A stretch of DNA of 64,000 bases from NCBI GenBank assembly GCA_903886275.1, contig CAISLN010000004.1, forward strand, positions 41,632 to 105,631, given 5' to 3'. The position numbers and the translations under genes were made by a program. Of this stretch, positions 1-9,558 are shown piece by piece. Within the stretch, counting starts at the first letter, position 1; each line of letters begins with the position of its first letter. The DNA is from an uncultured beta proteobacterium. Its GTDB lineage: Bacteria > Pseudomonadota > Gammaproteobacteria > Burkholderiales > Burkholderiaceae_C. The notes under the pieces were generated by a model that worked only from the letters and a program-made list of their open reading frames with translations, was not told where the DNA came from and did not search any database.

Positions 1-1451
1 TCAACCACGATCTGGGCAGCGCGCAGCACGCGCTCTTCCTCGCCCTCGGCATAGGCGACACGTTTTTTGAGCGCGTTGCGGGCCGCCGTGAAGATCGGCT
101 TCATGGTGGTGCCAGAGGCGTAGACAAAGCTTTGCAGACGCTCACGGTAGGCGTCCATGTCGGCAATCGGGCGCAGCGCCACGCCGCTCTCAAACGCCGC
201 CTGGGCCACGGCCGGCGCGATCTTCATCATCAGGCGCGGATCGAAGGGCTTGGGGATCAGGTACTCGGGGCCGAAGGCCAGCTGCTCACCGGAATAGGCG
301 GCTGCGACCACATCGCTTTGCTCGGCCTGTGCCAGATCGGCAATCGCGTGCACGGCGGCAATCTCCATCTCCAGCGTGATGGTGGAGGCGCCCGCATCGA
401 GCGCTCCGCGGAAGATGTAGGGGAAGCACAGGACGTTGTTGACCTGGTTCGGGTAGTCGGTGCGCCCGGTGGCCATGATGGCGTCGCTGCGCACGGCCTT
501 CACTTCTTCTGGCAGGATTTCGGGTGTCGGGTTGGCGAGGGCAAAAATGATCGGATTGGGTGCCATGGTGGCAACCATGTCGGCCTTCAAGACGCCCCCG
601 GCCGACAGGCCCAGGAACACGTCGGCATCCACAATCATTTCGCGCAGCGTGCGGCAATCGGTCTTTTGGGCAAAGAAGGCCTTGTCCTCGTCCATCAACT
701 CGACCCGGCCCTCATAGACCACACCGGCCAAATCGGTGACAAAAATGTTTTCACGCGGAATGCCCAGCTTGACCAAGAGGCCCAGGCAAGCCAGGGCGGC
801 AGCACCGGCGCCGGAGGTCACCAGCTTGATCTTCTTGGGGTCCTTGCCCACCACTTTCAGGCCGTTCAAAATGCCTGCGCCCACCACGATGGCGGTGCCA
901 TGTTGGTCGTCGTGGAACACCGGAATCTTCATGCGTTCGCGCAGCTTGCGCTCCACATAAAAACAGTCCGGTGCCTTGATGTCTTCGAGGTTGATGCCGC
1001 CAAAGGTCGGCTCCAGCGAGGCGATAATGTCCACCAGTTTGTCGAGGTCGTGCTTCTCGTTGATTTCGATATCAAACACGTCAATGCCGGCAAACTTCTT
1101 GAACAAAACGGCCTTGCCCTCCATCACCGGCTTGGCCGCCAGCGGGCCAATATCGCCCAGGCCCAGCACGGCCGTGCCATTGGTGATCACCGCCACCAGA
1201 TTGCCGCGGCTGGTGTACTTGTAAGCGTTGTTCGGGTCCTTGACGATTTCTTCGCAGGGGGCTGCCACGCCGGGTGAATAGGCCAGGGCCAGGTCATGCT
1301 GGTTGACGAGCTGCTTGGTGGCCGCAATGGCGATTTTTCCGGGGGTGGGGAACTCGTGGTACTCGAGCGCAGCGCGGCGCAGTTCGGCGCGCTTCTCGGG
1401 AGTGTTGGAGGAACTGGGGGTCAGTGACCCGGTCGAAGAATCCTGTGTCAT
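1..1451 (-). CDS. maeB: NADP-type malic enzyme, C-terminus cut by window edge
   Basis: Oxidative decarboxylation of malate to pyruvate with NAD(P)H production, linking the TCA cycle to pyruvate. About 483 residues are visible from the ATG at 1451. The malic-enzyme N-domain carries [19 protein letters not shown] and the metal-site stretch [10 protein letters not shown] Rossmann NAD(P) domain follows, and near the window edge the chain enters a phosphotransacetylase-like region ([19 protein letters not shown]), so this is the long MaeB architecture of about 760 residues. The protein is clearly paralogous to the complete malic enzyme at 10.7 kb. It runs off the left edge, so the 3' end and its neighbours cannot be seen. 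The gap to the next gene is about 150 bp. Confidence 0.95.
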   Translation of the reverse strand, partial: MTQDSSTGSLTPSSSNTPEKRAELRRAALEYHEFPTPGKIAIAATKQLVNQHDLALAYSPGVAAPCEEIVKDPNNAYKYTSRGNLVAVITNGTAVLGLGDIGPLAAKPVMEGKAVLFKKFAGIDVFDIEINEKHDLDKLVDIIASLEPTFGGINLEDIKAPDCFYVERKLRERMKIPVFHDDQHGTAIVVGAGILNGLKVVGKDPKKIKLVTSGAGAAALACLGLLVKLGIPRENIFVTDLAGVVYEGRVELMDEDKAFFAQKTDCRTLREMIVDADVFLGLSAGGVLKADMVATMAPNPIIFALANPTPEILPEEVKAVRSDAIMATGRTDYPNQVNNVLCFPYIFRGALDAGASTITLEMEIAAVHAIADLAQAEQSDVVAAAYSGEQLAFGPEYLIPKPFDPRLMMKIAPAVAQAAFESGVALRPIADMDAYRERLQSFVYASGTTMKPIFTAARNALKKRVAYAEGEEERVLRAAQIVV

Positions 1452-1600
1452 TAGCGTCCTTGCACAACAGAGCGGGCGCGAAGGCGGAGGCCCCTGATGT
1501 GGGAGGCAATTGTAGACGCGGCCTATTGCCCCCGGCCGCGGTAGGGCCCTGTGGAAACCCGGACTTGGCAAGCCAGACCGATGGTGCTAGAGCGTTGGTG

Positions 1601-2875
1601 TTAGGACCTTGTGCCTACCGGGTTTTCGCTGTCCTGGAGTTGCGTGGTCTTGCTGAGCTCCATGCGCCTTGCCGTGCTCTGGCCCGTCAGCACGAAGCCG
1701 CGTTGCGCGCCCTGTGTATCCAGAAAGCGCCAGACGCCCTGTGTCTCCTGCGCATCCGCGACCCATTGGCCTGCCAGCGCCGGGTGGGCGGCCGCGACGA
1801 CGATGGGCAGAGCCGGGGTCTTGATGGAAACTGGCATCAGCGGGAATTCCAATGCGGTTTTGCTGCCGCTCAGCGTTGCGGCCAAGGCCTTGGCTGCATG
1901 CATGATGGGCATCACATAGGGCAGGGTGCGCTGCCCGGCCGATGCGTACTGTGCGCAGTCGCCCAGCGCGTAAACATGGTCTGCGGAGGTTTGCAAAAAC
2001 CGGTCCACCACAATGCCCCTCTCGCACAGCAGTCCGGCCGCAGTGGCCAGGGCGGTGTCGGCGCGCAGGCCAATGGCGCTTAGCACCGCATCCACGACCC
2101 ATTGCGTGCCGTCGGCCAGGGTGACTTGCAGTTGCCCGGAGGTAACCGCGTCCGCATCCACGGCCTGTACCGTGGTACCAAAATGCCAGTGGGCGCCCAG
2201 GTCCTGCAGTGCCTGCTGCAGTTGCAGGCCGGCGCTTTCGGGCAGCAGGGCAGCCAGCGGTCTTGGCGAAGGGTCCACCACATGCACCCGGTGGCCCGCC
2301 TGCAGCAGGTCGTTGGCAAACTCGCAGCCGATCAGGCCGGCGCCTATGACCAGTACGGTTTTTGGTGCGGTCGCGTCGCCTTCCTGCAAGCGGTCAAAAA
2401 GGGCGGCAAAGTCGCTCAGCGCATTCACCGATAGCACCTGCGCTGCGGCATTGCCGGCAATGGCCGAACGGATCGGCTGCGCACCGGTGGCCAACACCAA
2501 CGCGCTGTAGGCCAGGGTTTGGCTGGCTTCGCCGGAGCGGACCGTGAGCCTTCGGGCTGCCACGTCGAGCTGCTCCACCCGGCTGTGGTCCAGCAGCGTT
2601 ACGTCAAGGGTCTCCGCCATTTTTGCGGCGCTGGTGCTGACCAGTTGCGCTGGCGTACGCTTTTGTGCCAGGGCGTTGGACAGACCGGGCTTGGCGTAGA
2701 AGTCGCCGCTGTCGGCCGTCACCACGATCACTGGCGTGAGCTTGTCGAGCTTGCGCAATTCACGCACCGTGGTCCAGCCGGCCAGACCGGCACCGATCAC
2801 CACCATAGGCGCTGTGCTCTTGGCTGGGGTGACGGCGTCCGTCGCGGCGGCAATGTTTGCAGGGTGCGCGTTCAT
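1601..2875 (-). CDS. rubredoxin-NAD(+) reductase-like FAD oxidoreductase
   Basis: A 424-residue class I pyridine nucleotide-disulfide-type flavoprotein, expected to pass electrons from NAD(P)H to the adjacent rubredoxin. An FAD-binding GAGLAG lies at residues 28-33, a second dinucleotide motif (VLVIGAGLIGCEF) lies in the middle, and the C-terminal FAD motif is YALGDC. No CxxxxC redox disulfide is seen, as expected for the rubredoxin/ferredoxin reductase branch. The reading frame is open further upstream, but MNAHP is chosen because it starts 2 nt after the rubredoxin stop, which implies translational coupling. It forms an operon with rubredoxin and probably rubrerythrin. Confidence 0.88.
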   Translation of the reverse strand: MNAHPANIAAATDAVTPAKSTAPMVVIGAGLAGWTTVRELRKLDKLTPVIVVTADSGDFYAKPGLSNALAQKRTPAQLVSTSAAKMAETLDVTLLDHSRVEQLDVAARRLTVRSGEASQTLAYSALVLATGAQPIRSAIAGNAAAQVLSVNALSDFAALFDRLQEGDATAPKTVLVIGAGLIGCEFANDLLQAGHRVHVVDPSPRPLAALLPESAGLQLQQALQDLGAHWHFGTTVQAVDADAVTSGQLQVTLADGTQWVVDAVLSAIGLRADTALATAAGLLCERGIVVDRFLQTSADHVYALGDCAQYASAGQRTLPYVMPIMHAAKALAATLSGSKTALEFPLMPVSIKTPALPIVVAAAHPALAGQWVADAQETQGVWRFLDTQGAQRGFVLTGQSTARRMELSKTTQLQDSENPVGTRS

Positions 2876-2877
2876 GC

Positions 2878-3042
2878 TCAGATCTCCACGGCTTCGAAGT
2901 CGGCCTTGGCCACACCGCAGTCCGGGCAGGCCCAGCTGTCGGGCACATCGCTCCAGGCGGTGCCGGGGGCAATGCCGTCTTCGGGGCGGCCAGCAGTTTC
3001 GTCGTACACAAAGCCGCAAACGATACAGATATAGGTTTTCAT
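2878..3042 (-). CDS. rubredoxin
   Basis: A 54-residue one-iron electron carrier. Two cysteine pairs typical of rubredoxin are visible: [12 protein letters not shown] near residues 4-13 and [10 protein letters not shown] near residues 37-46, with the usual aromatic residues. It ends in a TGA only 2 nt before the reductase start and begins about 45 nt downstream of the rubrerythrin stop. Its length and spacing match stand-alone rubredoxins. It probably carries electrons between the downstream FAD reductase and the upstream diiron protein, which lacks its own rubredoxin domain. That pairing is inferred from gene order. Confidence 0.93.
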   Translation of the reverse strand: MKTYICIVCGFVYDETAGRPEDGIAPGTAWSDVPDSWACPDCGVAKADFEAVEI

Positions 3043-3086
3043 GGTGATCGGTCTTTCAGGAGTTCGTGGAAAAAATGGAGCAGGGC

Positions 3087-3569
<483 letters not shown>

Positions 3570-3733
3570 GGTGGGCTCCAGGGGGTAATAGCTTGATTGG
3601 TAGAACGTTTCTATCAACACAGAACGAATGGTAGTCATAAGCTACATATGGCGCCAATCGCTTTTGCCTACTGCCTTGATAGCGGGCCGCCGGATGCAGG
3701 CCACAATGCACCCACAGACCCGAAAGAGCCACC

Positions 3734-4705
3734 ATGACCGCACCCGTCCAAGACGTCACCGCACTCTATCCACCCTTGCAGCCCAGCCGCAGCGGTCGCT
3801 TGGCTGTAGACGATATTCATACCCTGCACTGGGAGGAATGCGGCAATCCGCAGGGTGTGCCGGTGCTGTTTTTGCACGGTGGTCCGGGCGCCGGTCTGTC
3901 GCCCAAACACCGGCAGTTTTTTGACCCGGCGTATTACCGCATCGTACTGTTTGACCAGCGCGGCGCCGGACAAAGCACGCCGCTGGGCGAGACCCGCCAC
4001 AACACCACGCAGCTGTTGCTGGAAGATATCGAGCAACTGCGTGTCCTGCTGGGCGTGGACCAGTGGCTGGTGTTTGGCGGCTCCTGGGGCTCCACCCTGG
4101 CGCTTGCCTATGGGCAGGCGCACCCCGAGCGTTGCAGCGGCTTTGTGCTGCGCGGCATCTTCCTTTGTACGCCGGCCGAGATCGACTGGTTTTTGAACGG
4201 CATGCGCTGGTTCTATCCGGACGCCCATGCAGCCTTTGTGGCGCCGATTCCAGAGGCCGAGCGCGGCGACCTGCTGCCGGCTTTTTGCAAGCAACTGTTT
4301 GGTGAGGATGTGGCTTCTGGTGTGGCCGCCGCCCGCGCCTGGGGGCGCTACGAAGGCCGCACCATCCACCTGCTGCCCGACCCGGCGGTGGAAGAAGAGT
4401 TTGGCAGCGAAGCCGTGGCCCTGGGCGTGGGGCGGCTGGAGGCGCATTACTTTAGCCACGGTGCCTTCCTTGGCGAAGACCAGTTGATCCGCAATGTGGA
4501 GTGCATCCGCCATCTGCCCTGCGCCATCATCCAGGGCCGCTACGACGTGATCTGCCCGCCACTCTCGGCCTGGCGCTTGCACAAGGCCTGGCCCGAGGCC
4601 AGCTTCCAGATCATCCAGGATGCCGGCCATGGCGCCTTCGAGCCCGGCATCACCGCCGCCCTGCTGCGCGCCACCGAACAGTTCAAGCGCGACGGGACGC
4701 TCTAG
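3734..4705 (+). CDS. pip: proline iminopeptidase
   Basis: A 323-residue alpha/beta hydrolase of peptidase family S33 that removes N-terminal proline from peptides; cytoplasmic. The oxyanion motif HGGPGAG is at residues 48-54 and the nucleophile serine is S117 in GGSWGS. The acid lies in the QGRYDVICPP region and the catalytic His in AGHGAFEPG near the C-terminus. Length agrees with the family. Its stop codon TAG shares the palindrome CTAG with the stop of the convergent downstream gene, so the two genes overlap by a few bases at their ends. Confidence 0.93.
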   Translation: MTAPVQDVTALYPPLQPSRSGRLAVDDIHTLHWEECGNPQGVPVLFLHGGPGAGLSPKHRQFFDPAYYRIVLFDQRGAGQSTPLGETRHNTTQLLLEDIEQLRVLLGVDQWLVFGGSWGSTLALAYGQAHPERCSGFVLRGIFLCTPAEIDWFLNGMRWFYPDAHAAFVAPIPEAERGDLLPAFCKQLFGEDVASGVAAARAWGRYEGRTIHLLPDPAVEEEFGSEAVALGVGRLEAHYFSHGAFLGEDQLIRNVECIRHLPCAIIQGRYDVICPPLSAWRLHKAWPEASFQIIQDAGHGAFEPGITAALLRATEQFKRDGTL

Positions 4706-6051
4706 ACCTGGGGCAGCAAAAAACGCCGCTCCCAGGCGCTGATCTCGCGCAGATAGCTTTGGTATTCCAGCGCCTTGACGGCGCAGTAGCCGGTGACAAA
4801 GGCGTCGCCCAGCAGAGCGCGCGCGGCGGCACTGCCGGCCATGCGCGCGTGGGCCGGCAGGAAGCTGCGCTCCAGCGCATGCGCTTGTTCGTAGGCGTTG
4901 GCGCCGGGCTCCAGCGGCGCCGAGGGTTGCAGCTGCTCGTCCATGCCGGCCAGGCCGGCCGCCAGCGAGGCCGCTATGGCCAGATAGGGGTTGGCGTCGG
5001 CACCGGCAATGCGGTTTTCTACCCGGCGCGCGGCCGCGCTGCTTTTGGGAATGCGCAGGCCGGCGGTGCGGTTGTCATGGCCCCATGCCAGGTTGATGGG
5101 CGCCTGGCTGCCCGCCACAAAGCGCCGATACGAATTCACAAAGGGCGCAAACACCAACATCAGGTCCGGCCCATAGGTCTGGATGCCGGCAATAAAGTGG
5201 CCAAAGGCGGCGCTCTCTTCGCCTTCGTCGGTGCTGAAGATATTGCGCCCGGCGCTGTCCACCACGCTCTGGTGCAGGTGCATGGAGCTGCCCTGCGCAC
5301 CGGCAATCGGCTTGGCCATGAACACGGCATTAAGCCCATGCTGGATGGCAATTTCCTTGGCCGCGTACTTGAACAAAAAGGCCTGGTCGGCCAAGTCCAG
5401 CGGATTGCCATGCACCAGGTTGATCTCAAACTGGGTCGCACCCACCTCGTGGATCCAGGTGTCGGACTGCACGCCCAGGCTGTCCAGCGCGCTGCGAAAG
5501 GCGTCCCAGAAGGCCGCATGTTCGTTGAGCAGGTTCATGCTAAAGGCGGATTGCCCCGCCTCGGCGCGGCCATTGCGGGCCAGCGGGGCCGTCAGGGGAA
5601 TGGCGGGGTCCACGCAGGGCGCGGTCAGGTAAAACTCGATCTCCGGCGCCACCACCGGCGTGAGACCCTGTGCCTTGTAGCGCGCCAGCACGGTCTCCAG
5701 CAGCGAGCGTGGCGAAAATACGCAGGGCTGGCCGTCGAGCTCCACGCAGTCGTGGATGGCAAAGGCGCGTGGCACGCTGGACCAGGGCGACAGCTTCAGC
5801 GTGCGGTAGTCGGGCACCAAGCGCAGGTCCGGGTCGGCATCCGGAAAGATCGCGTCATAGGAATAGTCGCCGGTGACGCACTGCATCGGTATGGCCTGGG
5901 CGATGCGCAGCTCATTGCCCTGTGCGAAGCTGGCGGCCGGCATCAGCTTGCCACGCGGGTAGCCCGACACGTCCGGAAAAATGCATTCCACATCCCGCAC
6001 GCCGTGCAGGTCAAAAAAGGATTGGAGTGTGGCGGCTGTGGGCTGTGTCAT
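4702..6051 (-). CDS. glutamine synthetase family protein, gamma-glutamylpolyamine synthetase-like
   Basis: A 449-residue ATP-dependent ligase. The N-terminal beta-grasp region (VRDVECIFPDVSGYPRGK) and the C-terminal catalytic domain carry GS motifs: EIEFYL, HEVGATQFEINL, GSSMHLHQS, NRTAGLRIP and the RVENRIAGADANPY block. Sequence and length resemble PuuA/SpuI-type enzymes, which join glutamate to putrescine or related amines, rather than nitrogen-assimilatory GlnA. The adenylylation-site tyrosine region of GlnA is not recognised. The start ATG at 6051 fits the family N-terminus, although the frame is open far upstream. No polyamine-catabolism genes adjoin it, so the substrate is inferred only from family resemblance. 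Confidence 0.85.
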   Translation of the reverse strand: MTQPTAATLQSFFDLHGVRDVECIFPDVSGYPRGKLMPAASFAQGNELRIAQAIPMQCVTGDYSYDAIFPDADPDLRLVPDYRTLKLSPWSSVPRAFAIHDCVELDGQPCVFSPRSLLETVLARYKAQGLTPVVAPEIEFYLTAPCVDPAIPLTAPLARNGRAEAGQSAFSMNLLNEHAAFWDAFRSALDSLGVQSDTWIHEVGATQFEINLVHGNPLDLADQAFLFKYAAKEIAIQHGLNAVFMAKPIAGAQGSSMHLHQSVVDSAGRNIFSTDEGEESAAFGHFIAGIQTYGPDLMLVFAPFVNSYRRFVAGSQAPINLAWGHDNRTAGLRIPKSSAAARRVENRIAGADANPYLAIAASLAAGLAGMDEQLQPSAPLEPGANAYEQAHALERSFLPAHARMAGSAAARALLGDAFVTGYCAVKALEYQSYLREISAWERRFLLPQV

Positions 6052-6150
6052 GATGAAGTGCGGGTTGGTAGGGGCAGTTGCCCTTTGGCCATTCTCGCGG
6101 AAATTCCCGCCAGCTCCGGGGCCACTTTGCCGTGATAAAAGGTACACGTT

Positions 6151-7260
6151 ATGCACCGCCTTCCCCCGCTCGCCACCATGCCATCCACCATGAAGGCCAT
6201 GGTCACCACCGGGCAGGGCGGCTACGCGCGACTGGTCTGGTGCGATGTGCCCCTGCCCGCACTGCAGGCAGGCGAGGTGCTGCTGCGGGTGCTGGCCGCT
6301 GGTATCAACAACACCGACATCAACACGCGCCTGGGCTGGTATGGCGTGGCACAGCCGCTGCCGGCTACAGCGCAAAAGGCCGAGCATGCAGTGGGCGCAG
6401 ACGATGAGGCGCCGCTGGGTTGGAACGGCGCGACCGCCTTCCCGCTCATCCAGGGTGCCGACTGCTGCGGCCTGGTGGTCGCCCTGGCGAGCGACCTGAG
6501 CGCAACCGGGTCCGCCTTGCTGGGCCAGCGCGCGCTGGTGCGCAGTTGCATGCGCGTGGCCGGCTTTGGCTCTGGCGACACGCGCTGGTTGGGCACCGAC
6601 TTTGACGGCGCTTTTGCCGAGTATGTGAAGGTGCTGGCCAGCGAGGTGTTTGCCGTGCACAGCGACTGGAGCGATGTGGAACTGGCCTCGCTGCCCTGCG
6701 CCTGGGGCACGGCCGAAAACATGCTGCACCGGGCCTCAGTTGCCGCCGGTGAGCGGGTCTGGGTCAGCGGTGCCTCTGGCGGCGTTGGATCGGCCGTTGT
6801 GCAATTGGCCAAAAGGCGTGGCGCCCATGTCACGGCGGTCACCAGCCGCGACAAGCAGGATGCCGTCTTGGCTCTGGGTGCAGACTGCGTGCTGTGTCGC
6901 GAAGACGGCGGGGCCGCTTATGCCGCTCAGCCGCCTGCCGATGTGGTGGTGGACAACGTGGCGGGCGCCGGCTTTGGCGCGCTGCTCAAACAATTGCAGC
7001 GCGGTGGGCGCTATGTGACTTCCGGCGCGATTGCTGGTGCACAAGTTGCGCTGGACCTGCGCGATCTGTACCTCAAAGACATCACGCTGATCGGTTGCAC
7101 CGCCTGGGACGAACCGGTGTTTCCCAACCTGATCGGCTACATAGAGCGCCATGAAATCCGCCCCATCGTGGCGGGCACCTATGCCCTCAAGGACATGGCC
7201 CTGGCCCAGCAGGCATTTCTGGAAAAACGCCATGTCGGCAACCTGGTGCTGCTGCCTTGA
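6151..7260 (+). CDS. zinc-independent alcohol dehydrogenase / quinone oxidoreductase-like (MDR family)
   Basis: A 369-residue medium-chain dehydrogenase/reductase. The N-terminal GroES-like half contains INNTDINTRLGWY and GADCCGLV. The Rossmann half has SGASGGVGSAVVQLAKRRGAHV, typical of quinone oxidoreductase and zeta-crystallin-like members. The cysteine and glutamate pattern of zinc alcohol dehydrogenases is not obvious. The ATG at 6151 has an AAAAGG Shine-Dalgarno match 8 nt upstream; alternatives at 6178 and 6190 lack one but would give a more typical N-terminus (MKAMVTTG). It is transcribed divergently from the GS-family gene. The physiological substrate is unknown. Confidence 0.85.
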   Translation: MHRLPPLATMPSTMKAMVTTGQGGYARLVWCDVPLPALQAGEVLLRVLAAGINNTDINTRLGWYGVAQPLPATAQKAEHAVGADDEAPLGWNGATAFPLIQGADCCGLVVALASDLSATGSALLGQRALVRSCMRVAGFGSGDTRWLGTDFDGAFAEYVKVLASEVFAVHSDWSDVELASLPCAWGTAENMLHRASVAAGERVWVSGASGGVGSAVVQLAKRRGAHVTAVTSRDKQDAVLALGADCVLCREDGGAAYAAQPPADVVVDNVAGAGFGALLKQLQRGGRYVTSGAIAGAQVALDLRDLYLKDITLIGCTAWDEPVFPNLIGYIERHEIRPIVAGTYALKDMALAQQAFLEKRHVGNLVLLP

Positions 7261-7269
7261 AACCGCGCA

Positions 7270-8655
7270 CTATCCCCGTATCAGCGCTTCAATTTCGTCC
7301 GGGTCCACCGGCACGCCGCGGCTGATCAGCTCGCAACCGCTGTGCGTGACGATGGCATCGTCTTCGATGCGGATGCCGATGTGGTGGAACTGCTCGGGCA
7401 CACCGGGGGCCGGGCGCACGTAAATGCCCGGCTCAATGGTGAGCACCATGCCGCTTTGCAGAATGCGCGCCGGGCGGCTGATGAGCGTCTCGCCGGTCAG
7501 CGCGTCCTTGCGCTCGGTCTTGTTGCCGATCTCGGACGGTTCCGTATAGGCGCCGCAGTCGTGCACATCCATGCCCAGCCAGTGGCCGGTGCGGTGCATG
7601 TAAAACTGGAAGTAGGCGCGCTTCTCGATCACATCCTCCAGACTGCCGACCTTGTTCCTGTCCAACAGACCCAGGTCCAGCATGCCCTGCGACAAGACCT
7701 TGACCGTGGCCTCATGCGGGTCGGTAAAGCGTGCCCCGGCCTTTGTGACTGCGACTGCCGCCTCCTGCGAGGCCCGCACCAGCTCGTACAGCGCACGCTG
7801 CGGGCCTGAAAATTTGCCATTGGCCGGGAAGGTGCGGGTGATGTCGCTGGCATAGCCGTCGAGCTCGCAACCGGCATCGATCAGCACCAGTTCGCCGTCG
7901 CGCACCAGGCCGGCGTCGGCGCGGTAATGCAGCACGCAGGCATTGGCACCGGCGGCCACGATGGAGCCATAGGCCGGGTATTGCGAGCCATGGCGGCGGA
8001 ACTCGTGCAGCAGCTCGGCGTCCAGGTGGTACTCGCGCACTTCCTTGCCCTCGCGCAGCATCTGGGCGCTCAACTGCATGGCGCGGATATGGGCGCCGGC
8101 GCTGATCTGCGCGGCGCGGCGCATGGTGCTCTGCTCGCTGGCGTCCTTGACCAGCCGCATCTCGTCCAAGGGGCCGCACAGGTCGCGCTGGGTTTCTGGC
8201 GTCAATGTGCCATAGCGCACTCTTGCGCGCAGGCCACCCAGCCAGCCGTCCACGCGCGACTCCAGGCCCTTGTGGATGGCAAAGGGGAACCAGACCGCAT
8301 CGCGCCCGTCCAGCAGACCTGGCATTTGCGCGTCCAGGTCCTTGACGGAAAAGGCGGCATCCACTCCCAGAGCGGCCGGTGCGGCTTCAGGGCCGAGCCT
8401 TATGCCGTCCCAGATTTCGCGCTCCACATCCTTGGGGTTGCAAAACAGGGTGCTGCGGCCATCGCCCTGCACCACCAGCCAGCCCTTGGGCTCGGCAAAG
8501 CCGCAGAGGTAGAAAAAGTAGCTGTCGTGGCGAAACAAAAAGTCGGCATCGCGGTTGCGCTGCTGCTCGGGCGCGGTGGGCAAGATGGCGATGCCGTTAG
8601 GTCCTATGCGGCGGGCCAGCTCGGCGCGGCGCGCCTGGTAGATAGCGGTGTTCAT
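7270..8655 (-). CDS. pepP: Xaa-Pro aminopeptidase
   Basis: A 461-residue metallo-aminopeptidase P (family M24B) that cleaves N-terminal residues preceding proline. An N-terminal AMP_N domain (ELARRIGPNGIAILPTAPEQ) precedes the pita-bread domain. The dimetal ligands are visible in DAGCELDGYASDITRTFP, in the GHWLGMDVHD segment, and in IEPGIYV and IRIEDD near the C-terminus. MNTAIYQ at 8655 is chosen because it leaves 7 nt after the upstream nucleotidyltransferase stop; an in-frame ATG at 8682 would overlap that gene. It is probably cotranscribed with the upstream gene. Confidence 0.94.
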   Translation of the reverse strand: MNTAIYQARRAELARRIGPNGIAILPTAPEQQRNRDADFLFRHDSYFFYLCGFAEPKGWLVVQGDGRSTLFCNPKDVEREIWDGIRLGPEAAPAALGVDAAFSVKDLDAQMPGLLDGRDAVWFPFAIHKGLESRVDGWLGGLRARVRYGTLTPETQRDLCGPLDEMRLVKDASEQSTMRRAAQISAGAHIRAMQLSAQMLREGKEVREYHLDAELLHEFRRHGSQYPAYGSIVAAGANACVLHYRADAGLVRDGELVLIDAGCELDGYASDITRTFPANGKFSGPQRALYELVRASQEAAVAVTKAGARFTDPHEATVKVLSQGMLDLGLLDRNKVGSLEDVIEKRAYFQFYMHRTGHWLGMDVHDCGAYTEPSEIGNKTERKDALTGETLISRPARILQSGMVLTIEPGIYVRPAPGVPEQFHHIGIRIEDDAIVTHSGCELISRGVPVDPDEIEALIRG

Positions 8656-8662
8656 GGTGGTG

Positions 8663-9427
8663 TTAGGTGGGGTTGTCGGCATTCAGGCAGGCCAGTCGTT
8701 CGGGCGTGCCCACATCGGTCCAGGCGCCAGTGTAAAGCTGGGCCGATACCCTTTGGCCATCCATGGCTGCCCGCAGCAAAGGCGCCAGCGCCAAGCGCTG
8801 GCCCTCTGGGTTGCCGGGTGGCACATCGCACCAGGGTGGCAAAAACAGTTCGCGCCGGTACAGGCCTATGGTGGAGAAGGTCAGGCGCGGCAGGGGCGAA
8901 TCCTTGGGGCAATTCAGCGCCAGACCGCTCTGTGCATCCAGGCCGAAGTCGCCGCCCGGGTTGTGCTGCGGATTGGGCACCAGCCAAATATGGGCCAGCC
9001 TGTCGCGGGCCAGAAAGCGCTGCACATCGCTTTGGCTAAAAACAAAGTCCGGCGCAAACACGTCTCCTGCCATCACCCAGAAGGCATCGCCCAAGAGGGG
9101 CAGGGCGCGGCAAATACCGCCGGCCGTTTCCAGCGCCTGGCCAAAGTCGCGCCCCTCGCGCGAATAGGACAATTGCATTGGCCGGGCACCAGGCGGGCAA
9201 AAGGCATTGCCAAACTGCGCCTCGATCTGCTCTCCCAGCCAGGCCGTATTGATGACGGCGTGCTCAAAGCCGCCCTGCAACAGGGCCTCCATGCGCCATT
9301 GCAGCAGCGGCTTGCCGCGCACCGGCAACAGGGGTTTGGGGGTGCTGTCGGTCAGCGGGCGCATGCGCTCGCCGCGCCCGGCAGCCAGCAACAGGGCGGG
9401 CATTGCGCCGTCGGAAGAAGTGTTCAT
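8663..9427 (-). CDS. murU: nucleotidyltransferase, MurU-like (N-acetylmuramate-1-P uridylyltransferase family)
   Basis: A 254-residue sugar-nucleotide pyrophosphorylase-fold protein. It has the N-terminal signature LLLAAGRGERMRPLTDSTPKPLLPV (quoted in part: AAGRGERMRPLTD), then AGDVF as the metal-site aspartate region, and a C-terminal YTGAWTDVGTPERL. Family members in pseudomonads and betaproteobacteria act in cell-wall recycling, making UDP-MurNAc. Neither an aminosugar kinase (AmgK) nor other recycling genes adjoin it, so MurU is assigned by sequence only. Several ATGs are possible (9403, 9427, 9460); MNTSSDG at 9427 is a compromise. It is divergent from the HD-GYP gene. Confidence 0.78.
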   Translation of the reverse strand: MNTSSDGAMPALLLAAGRGERMRPLTDSTPKPLLPVRGKPLLQWRMEALLQGGFEHAVINTAWLGEQIEAQFGNAFCPPGARPMQLSYSREGRDFGQALETAGGICRALPLLGDAFWVMAGDVFAPDFVFSQSDVQRFLARDRLAHIWLVPNPQHNPGGDFGLDAQSGLALNCPKDSPLPRLTFSTIGLYRRELFLPPWCDVPPGNPEGQRLALAPLLRAAMDGQRVSAQLYTGAWTDVGTPERLACLNADNPT

Positions 9428-9558
9428 GGGGAAGGTGCAAAAGGTCTCAGGGTTCGCCATGGTAAGGCTGCGGCGGCGCGCAAAGGTGGATATGCATTGA
9501 AGTGGGCCGGTGTTTGGAGTCCAATAGCCTGCAACATGCATCCGTTCCCGTTCATCCT

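Noticed and set aside
4501..6135. Open frame of about 544 codons opposite the glutamine-synthetase-family gene
   Set aside because: Composition and lack of motifs show it is a shadow of the minus-strand gene. The same holds for long frames opposite transketolase (35906-37129) and creatinase (25004-26293).
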